Below the pieces are notes generated by a model. It was not told where the DNA came from and ran no database searches. It saw nothing but the letters and a program-made list of their open reading frames with translations. 19,593 nucleotides of DNA, from NCBI GenBank assembly GCA_031281855.1, contig JAITEW010000225.1, positions 1 to 19,593 on the forward strand, given 5' to 3'. The translations under genes and the position numbers were made by a program. Shown here piece after piece: positions 15,444-19,593 of the stretch; within the stretch, counting starts at the first letter, position 1, and each line of letters begins with the position of its first letter. The stretch is from Treponema sp. (GTDB lineage: Bacteria > Spirochaetota > Spirochaetia > Treponematales > Breznakiellaceae).

Positions 15444-16585
15444 CTCAGAGCCTGGGTGATTTTCACTTTTTTGATAGCAATCGCCTTTAAGGGGCATATT
15501 TCATGACAGCAGTAACAGCGGATGCATTTTTTGTAATTGACTGCCATCCGCCTTTCCTTCCCGTCCCCGAAGGGAGCGATAGCCCCTGATGCGCAGATAC
15601 GGGCGCAGTCCCCGCAGCGGACGCAGAGCTCGTGGTTGATCTCCGGCCTTGGGACAAGGGCTTCCCGGAAACGCCGCAGCCCCTTGGGGAGCACAAAGTC
15701 CAGGAGCTGGCTGCCCGGTTTTTTAAGAGGGACTTTGACAAAATCCGGAATCCTCACCTCTTCCGGGTGAAGGCCGGGGTACTCGATTTCAGAAAAATCG
15801 TTAAGCCAGTCCCCCCTGGCCAGGGCTTCGCGGCTGACGGGAATCGCCCCGGGGGGATAGCCTATGATAAGGCACGCAGCGGCGTCCAGGGCAAGGAGGT
15901 TGGAGGAAGCGAGAACCAGGCCTATGTGCCTGGGGGTTCCTGCTGCCGGTCCGGGGCCTTCCATACCGGTAACAGCGTCCATAAAGGCGTAATGGGGTTT
16001 TACCGCCAGGTTAAGATCGGCGATCATTGAGGCGAAACTTTCCTGTGAGGGAAAACGTACATGGAAAGCGCTCTTAACCGCCGAAGGGACGAGGCCGAAG
16101 AGGTTCTTCATGGCTCCGGTAAAAATCATGAGCTGATGGGTCTTGAGCTTAGGGAGGCTGATGATGCAGTCCGCTTCCCGGACTGCCCCGGCAAGGGAGA
16201 ATTGTTTTACAGCCCTGCCTTCCGGGCATGGGACTTCGGTTTTGCCCTTGGTAAAATCCCTCCACTCGGCGCCGTTCCGGAGGGCCGTTTCCCCAAGATG
16301 CGAAAGACGGGCCGTAAAACCGGGCCCCTGGAGACCCGGGCTGTCGCCTACCAGGATGCCGGCTGCCCCCTTTTCCCGGACCAGTTGTATACAGGCTTCC
16401 AAAAAAGCCGGGTGGGTAACAATAGCCTTCTCCGGAGGAGAATCAAAGACAATGTTAGGCTTTAAGAGAACGGTTTTACCGGCCACGTCCAGGCCCCCCG
16501 CCAGATCGGAGGCGGCTTTTAGGGCCCGGTATAGTTCATCCCTGTCATAGCCGCCGCAGCGTTCTATTCCGACTTTTTTGTTCAT
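15440..16585 (-). CDS. DUF362 protein with C-terminal 2x[4Fe-4S] ferredoxin domain
   Basis: A 381-aa protein. The DUF362 part (about 1-300) shows TVLLKPNIVF (38-47), GILVGDSPG (76-84), DCIISLPKLKTHQLMIFTGAMKN (about 139-161, given here only as landmarks LPKLKTH and GAMKNLFG) and FMDAVTGMEGPGP (201-213). The C-terminal bacterial-ferredoxin domain has two cysteine quartets, C321/C324/C327/C331 (followed by Ala rather than Pro) and C354/C357/C360/C364 followed by P. There is no signal peptide, so it is probably a cytosolic redox protein; its substrate is not known from sequence. Related DUF362-ferredoxin proteins are common in anaerobes. The ATG lacks a good Shine-Dalgarno. Divergent from thrC and convergent with addA. 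Confidence 0.88.
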   Translation of the reverse strand: MNKKVGIERCGGYDRDELYRALKAASDLAGGLDVAGKTVLLKPNIVFDSPPEKAIVTHPAFLEACIQLVREKGAAGILVGDSPGLQGPGFTARLSHLGETALRNGAEWRDFTKGKTEVPCPEGRAVKQFSLAGAVREADCIISLPKLKTHQLMIFTGAMKNLFGLVPSAVKSAFHVRFPSQESFASMIADLNLAVKPHYAFMDAVTGMEGPGPAAGTPRHIGLVLASSNLLALDAAACLIIGYPPGAIPVSREALARGDWLNDFSEIEYPGLHPEEVRIPDFVKVPLKKPGSQLLDFVLPKGLRRFREALVPRPEINHELCVRCGDCARICASGAIAPFGDGKERRMAVNYKKCIRCYCCHEICPLKAIAIKKVKITQALS

Positions 16586-16617
16586 TTTTACTCAAGAAAC
16601 CTCATATAGAGTTGCAA

Positions 16618-16634
16618 GCTAACCTGCGGTTAGC
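16618..16634. promoter_or_regulatory. Perfect 7-bp inverted repeat in the DUF362/thrC divergent gap
   Basis: GCTAACC-TGC-GGTTAGC is perfectly symmetric around a 3-nt centre. It lies about 33 bp upstream of the DUF362 start and well upstream of the thrC promoter. It could be an operator or a small hairpin in the DUF362 leader. No regulator can be named. Confidence 0.4.
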
Positions 16635-16666
16635 AGATAACCAACCGGCTTATTTAACAGGTCCAA

Positions 16667-16696
16667 TTGCATTTTTGGCAACCTATCACTTATAAT
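16667..16696 (+). promoter_or_regulatory. Sigma-70-type promoter of thrC
   Basis: A consensus -10 TATAAT (16691-16696) is preceded by TTGCAT (16667-16672) with an 18-nt spacer. The -10 ends 8 nt before the thrC ATG, so the transcript would start within a few bases of the start codon. No Shine-Dalgarno is present. Confidence 0.55.
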
Positions 16697-16704
16697 AATA
16701 AGAA

Positions 16705-18012
16705 ATGCAATTCCGGTCTACCAAATCCCAGAAACCCCAGGTCTCCTTTAAGGACGCAGTTCTCCGCTGCCTTCCGCCCGGAGAGGGGCTTTATGTCCCT
16801 GCTTCAGTGCCTGATATGCGGCAATTTTTCTTATACATGGATGAAAAAACCACCTATCCCGAACTGGTTGCGACAGTGGCTCCCAGCATACTCCAGGGCG
16901 AGTTTAACCCTTTTTCAGCCTCCATGGTAGCGGAAAGCGCTTTTGACTTCGAACCTGAACTGAAGCGGCTGGATGACAATATATCCCTCCTTAGCCTGTA
17001 CAACGGCCCTACGGGGGTTTTCAAAGACTTCGGCGTGGCTTTTTTGGCCGCTGTTCTGGAAGAGCTCTTAAAAAACAACGGCAACGCCATGATCATAAGC
17101 GCTGTACGGGGGGATACGGGAGTAAGTTTAGCAAGGGCGTTCAGCGGCCGCAAGGGCCTTACTTCGGTGCTGCTTTATCCTTCCGGGACCATCAGGGGCC
17201 TGGACCCTTCCACGTTTGCGCCAAACGGGGGCAATATCATCCCCATACAGGTCAGAGGCGCCTTTGACGACTGCCAGGCCCTTGTTACAAAACTCATCAA
17301 CGACCGGCCTTTTGCGGAACGCTACAATGTTACCAGCGCCAATACCATCAACCCCGGAAGGCTCCTGCCCCAGGCCTTTTATTACCTCTACGCTTTTATC
17401 AAGGTGAAAAAGTACCTGAAAGAGGATCTGATTTTCTCCGTTCCTTCAGGGAATTTCGGGAACCTTATCTCCGGGCTCTATGCCTGGAAATTCGGCATGC
17501 CTGTAAACGGCTTTATCGCCGCTATGAACGCCAACAACGCCTTTGGCGAATTTATCTGCGGGGGCAAGTTCGTCCCCCATCCCCTGATTGCCACCAATTC
17601 TCCTGCGCTGGATATAGTCCAGCCGTCAAATTACGAGCGCCTCGCTTCATTCTACCAGGAAGCCCCGGCGGTAATGCGGAACATGGTCTTCCCTGCTGCC
17701 ATTAACGACAAGTCCACAGAAACGGCTATGAAGCAGGCATGGAAGGAGTACGGCGTGCTCCTTGATCCCCACAGCGCCGTGGCCTTTGCCGCTGCCAGGC
17801 TCTTCGCCAGGACTGAAGAGTCCGGTTACACTCATACCATTGTCCTGGCAACAGGCCACCCGGCAAAAGAAGCGGAAATCGTAAAAAAAGCCACGGGACA
17901 GACTGTGGAGCTTCCTGAAAAACTCCATGTCCTGAACAGGAGTGTTGAACCTATCGCCCTAATCGATCCCGAACCGGAGGCCCTTGAGGGAGCTATAGCA
18001 AGCTGTCTGTAA
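16705..18012 (+). CDS. thrC: Threonine synthase
   Basis: A PLP-dependent cytosolic enzyme converting O-phosphohomoserine to threonine, the last step of threonine biosynthesis; 435 aa, normal length. The N-terminus has the ThrC signature RSTKSQKPQVSFKDAVLRC and GLYVPA. The PLP lysine is K107 in YNGPTGVFKDFG. The phosphate-binding loops are seen as VRGDTG (134-139), where S/T-S-G-D-T-G is more usual, and SVPSGNFGN, followed by NPGRLLPQ-type and FVPHPLIATNSPALDI segments. The start is supported by the family N-terminus, although no ribosome-binding site is visible; the near-adjacent -10 suggests a leaderless mRNA. The mscS gene begins 21 nt after its stop, so cotranscription is possible. Confidence 0.94.
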   Translation: MQFRSTKSQKPQVSFKDAVLRCLPPGEGLYVPASVPDMRQFFLYMDEKTTYPELVATVAPSILQGEFNPFSASMVAESAFDFEPELKRLDDNISLLSLYNGPTGVFKDFGVAFLAAVLEELLKNNGNAMIISAVRGDTGVSLARAFSGRKGLTSVLLYPSGTIRGLDPSTFAPNGGNIIPIQVRGAFDDCQALVTKLINDRPFAERYNVTSANTINPGRLLPQAFYYLYAFIKVKKYLKEDLIFSVPSGNFGNLISGLYAWKFGMPVNGFIAAMNANNAFGEFICGGKFVPHPLIATNSPALDIVQPSNYERLASFYQEAPAVMRNMVFPAAINDKSTETAMKQAWKEYGVLLDPHSAVAFAAARLFARTEESGYTHTIVLATGHPAKEAEIVKKATGQTVELPEKLHVLNRSVEPIALIDPEPEALEGAIASCL

Positions 18013-18018
18013 GCTGTT

Positions 18019-18024
18019 TATAAT
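18019..18024 (+). promoter_or_regulatory. Possible -10 box before mscS
   Basis: A perfect TATAAT lies in the 21-nt gap between thrC and mscS and ends 9 nt before the mscS ATG. No good -35 is seen at the right distance. GGAAG at 18025-18029 may serve instead as a weak ribosome-binding site on a thrC-mscS transcript. Confidence 0.3.
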
Positions 18025-18033
18025 GGAAGCACT

Positions 18034-19320
18034 ATGGAACAGGATGAGTTACCTGCGCTGACGGAAGCCATTGAGCAGACCCTGACGGAACGTTCTGTTA
18101 TGCCCTTCGCCCAAAAGCTGAGCATAGCGGCAGGCATTATCGCGGGCCAGATCCTCCTTATGTGGATCGTCTGGCTTATCTTCAAAAAAACATCCGACAA
18201 GATAACGAATAACGCCGGTTCCCGGATTAAGCCCCTGGTCATCAAGAACCTCAGGCTTCTCACGTCCCGGCAGATCACCAATGTTATTCTTTTCTTCCTC
18301 AAAATATTGAAATACATCATCACTGTTTTCCAGCTCTTTATCACTATTCCCATCGTTTTCAGCCTGTTCCCTGCTACAGAGAACCTTGCTTCTACCATAT
18401 TCGGCTACATCCTCAACCCTCTTAAAAACATAGCGTTCAGCATCATAAAATACATCCCGAACCTAATCACTATTATTATTATTTTGCTAATCACCAAATA
18501 TGTAATTAAGGGGCTCAAGTTTTTTTCCGTTCAGATAGCCCGGGAAAAACTCAAACTACCGGGTTTTTATCCTGAATGGGCCCAGCCGACTTTTAACATA
18601 CTCAGGTTCATGCTCTACGCCTTTACTGTGGCTATCGTCTATCCCTACCTTCCCGGTTCCGAATCGAGGATATTTCAGGGCGTTTCGGTTTTCGTGGGCC
18701 TCATCTTCTCTTTTGGGTCCAGCTCCGCTATCGGCAATCTTGTGGCAGGCATTATTATCACCTATATGCGTTCTTTCAAAATTGGCGACCGCATCCAGAT
18801 TCATAACAATGTAGGGTTTGTGGTGGAAAAATCCATTATGGTCCTGCGCATAAAGACCTCCAAGAACGAATACATCACTATCCCTAACCTCCAGGTTCTC
18901 CAGGCCAGCATTATCAACTACAACACCTCATCAGACGAGGATGAGGAGGGCCTCGTACTTCACGCCGACATCACCTTTGCTTACTCCACGCCCTGGCGGC
19001 TCATCCACGAAATCCTCATTGAGGCGGCTCTTAAGACCCGGCATGTGCTTAAAACCCCCAAGCCTTTTGTCCTCCAGACGGCTCTTGACGATTTTTACGC
19101 CAGGTACCAGATCAACTGTTATACCAAAAAAATCGACAACATGCCTGCCATTTATTCCGAGCTCTATGCAAACCTCCAGGACGGTTTCGCCTCCAGGGGC
19201 CTGGATATGACGGCGCCCCATTTCCGGACCAATCTCCCTCCGGGAGAGGAAGCGCTCTGGAAACCTCCTGAAGAAGAACCTGACGAAAAAAAGGGAAAGA
19301 AAGACAAAGAAGAAGCCTGA
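18034..19320 (+). CDS. MscS-family mechanosensitive ion channel
   Basis: A 428-aa inner-membrane channel that would open under membrane tension to release solutes on hypo-osmotic shock. About five hydrophobic segments lie at residues roughly 27-49, 84-113, 140-158, 183-202 and 213-243. The last is the pore-lining TM3 region, VFVGLIFSFGSSSAIGNLVAG, followed by the MscS signature MRSFKIGDRIQI. The beta domain (VGFVVEKSIMVLRIKTSKNEYITIPN) and an alpha-beta C-terminal domain follow. The extreme C-terminus (from about 405) is highly charged, with Pro/Glu then KKGKKDKEEA. There are two extra N-terminal helices compared with the three-helix E. coli MscS. A paralogue-level symbol cannot be assigned. 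Confidence 0.9.
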   Translation: MEQDELPALTEAIEQTLTERSVMPFAQKLSIAAGIIAGQILLMWIVWLIFKKTSDKITNNAGSRIKPLVIKNLRLLTSRQITNVILFFLKILKYIITVFQLFITIPIVFSLFPATENLASTIFGYILNPLKNIAFSIIKYIPNLITIIIILLITKYVIKGLKFFSVQIAREKLKLPGFYPEWAQPTFNILRFMLYAFTVAIVYPYLPGSESRIFQGVSVFVGLIFSFGSSSAIGNLVAGIIITYMRSFKIGDRIQIHNNVGFVVEKSIMVLRIKTSKNEYITIPNLQVLQASIINYNTSSDEDEEGLVLHADITFAYSTPWRLIHEILIEAALKTRHVLKTPKPFVLQTALDDFYARYQINCYTKKIDNMPAIYSELYANLQDGFASRGLDMTAPHFRTNLPPGEEALWKPPEEEPDEKKGKKDKEEA

Positions 19321-19383
19321 AAACACGCCTGCCGGACCCGGCGGCTGCGTTTAACCAGGGTTCGCCTCTGTAGCGGAATCAAC

Positions 19384-19423
19384 CCAGGGGGGATGCTTCC
19401 GTCCGGAACCATTCCCCCCCTGG
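19384..19423. terminator. GC-rich stem-loop between convergent mscS and outer-membrane protein gene
   Basis: CCAGGGGGG (19384-19392) pairs with CCCCCCTGG (19415-19423), and the loop can itself fold (TTCCG/CGGAA). It lies between the 3' ends of two convergent genes, so a bidirectional terminator is likely. On the plus side a T-run (CTGTTTTT) follows about 12 nt later rather than directly, so it is not a textbook intrinsic terminator. Confidence 0.5.
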
Positions 19424-19458
19424 ATTAACTTTAAGCTGTTTTTGAAAACCCGCTTAGC

Positions 19459-19593
19459 CTATTCAGCGGACCCGATGCGGAAGTACGCCCTGATTTGCAG
19501 GGTGATGGTGTTGTTGATCCGCTGGTTTTTGCCCCACAAGGGAAGCCCATACTGGAGTTTGAATTCCATAGGCAGAGGCCAGCCCACAAAAAA
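19459..19593 (-). CDS. C-terminal fragment of a probable outer-membrane beta-barrel protein (cut by window edge)
   Basis: Reading the minus strand from the right edge, an open frame of 44 codons runs to TAG at 19461-19459. It contains VGWPLPMEFKLQYGLPLW, then GKNQRINNTITLQIRAYFRI and GSAE. The alternation of aromatic or hydrophobic with polar residues, with amphipathic strands around a short turn (GKNQRINN), is typical of the last hairpin of an outer-membrane barrel. It ends in a short polar tail rather than the classic terminal Phe. The rest of the gene lies outside the window, so family and start cannot be given. Confidence 0.55.
   Translation of the reverse strand, partial: FFVGWPLPMEFKLQYGLPLWGKNQRINNTITLQIRAYFRIGSAE

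Overview
The window reads as the chromosome of a moderately GC-rich spirochaete, most likely a Treponema of the termite-gut type. This is an inference from gene content and protein style: a CDGEAB-order Rnf operon, a spirochaete-like AddB/AddA pair, a DUF362-ferredoxin protein, and the C-terminus of a probable outer-membrane beta-barrel. No rRNA, tRNA, CRISPR array or transposase gene was seen.

Layout. 1-2210 is accessory in character. It opens with a degenerate 21-bp tandem repeat array (1-281) and five consecutive stem-loops (288-447). These lead into a gene for an unrecognised 236-aa protein (464-1174), followed by a foldback element with a perfect 28-bp stem (within 1179-1357). Next comes an AT-rich minimal nucleotidyltransferase/HEPN toxin-antitoxin-type pair (1486-2137), whose HEPN gene looks frameshifted near its 3' end. 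2218-8834 (minus strand) is a compact seven-gene operon, rnfC-rnfD-rnfG-rnfE-rnfA-rnfB plus a DUF815 AAA+ ATPase. Most junctions are 4-nt ATGA or GTGA overlaps, and a good promoter lies at 8901-8929. 8979-15387 (plus strand) carries addB and addA, a double-strand-break repair helicase-nuclease. 15384-15443 is a short copy of the same inverted-repeat family as the 1179-1357 element; its two ends supply the stop codons of both convergent neighbours. 15440-16585 (minus) is a DUF362/4Fe-4S protein. 16705-18012 (plus) is threonine synthase, followed by an MscS-type channel (18034-19320). A GC-rich hairpin then separates it from the convergent 3' end of a cut-off outer-membrane-like protein gene (19459-19593, minus).

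How it works together. Rnf is a membrane ferredoxin:NAD+ oxidoreductase that couples electron transfer to ion pumping. The extra ATPase gene is translationally coupled to rnfB, so it may be linked to Rnf assembly or regulation, although nothing in the sequence proves this. AddB and AddA overlap and should be made together as one complex. Two or three genes (the nucleotidyltransferase, thrC, possibly mscS) have a TATAAT-like -10 box only 7-9 nt before the ATG, which suggests leaderless or near-leaderless mRNAs.

Several start sites were chosen later than the longest open frame (rnfA, rnfG, addA, HEPN) because of Shine-Dalgarno spacing, overlap geometry and family N-termini.
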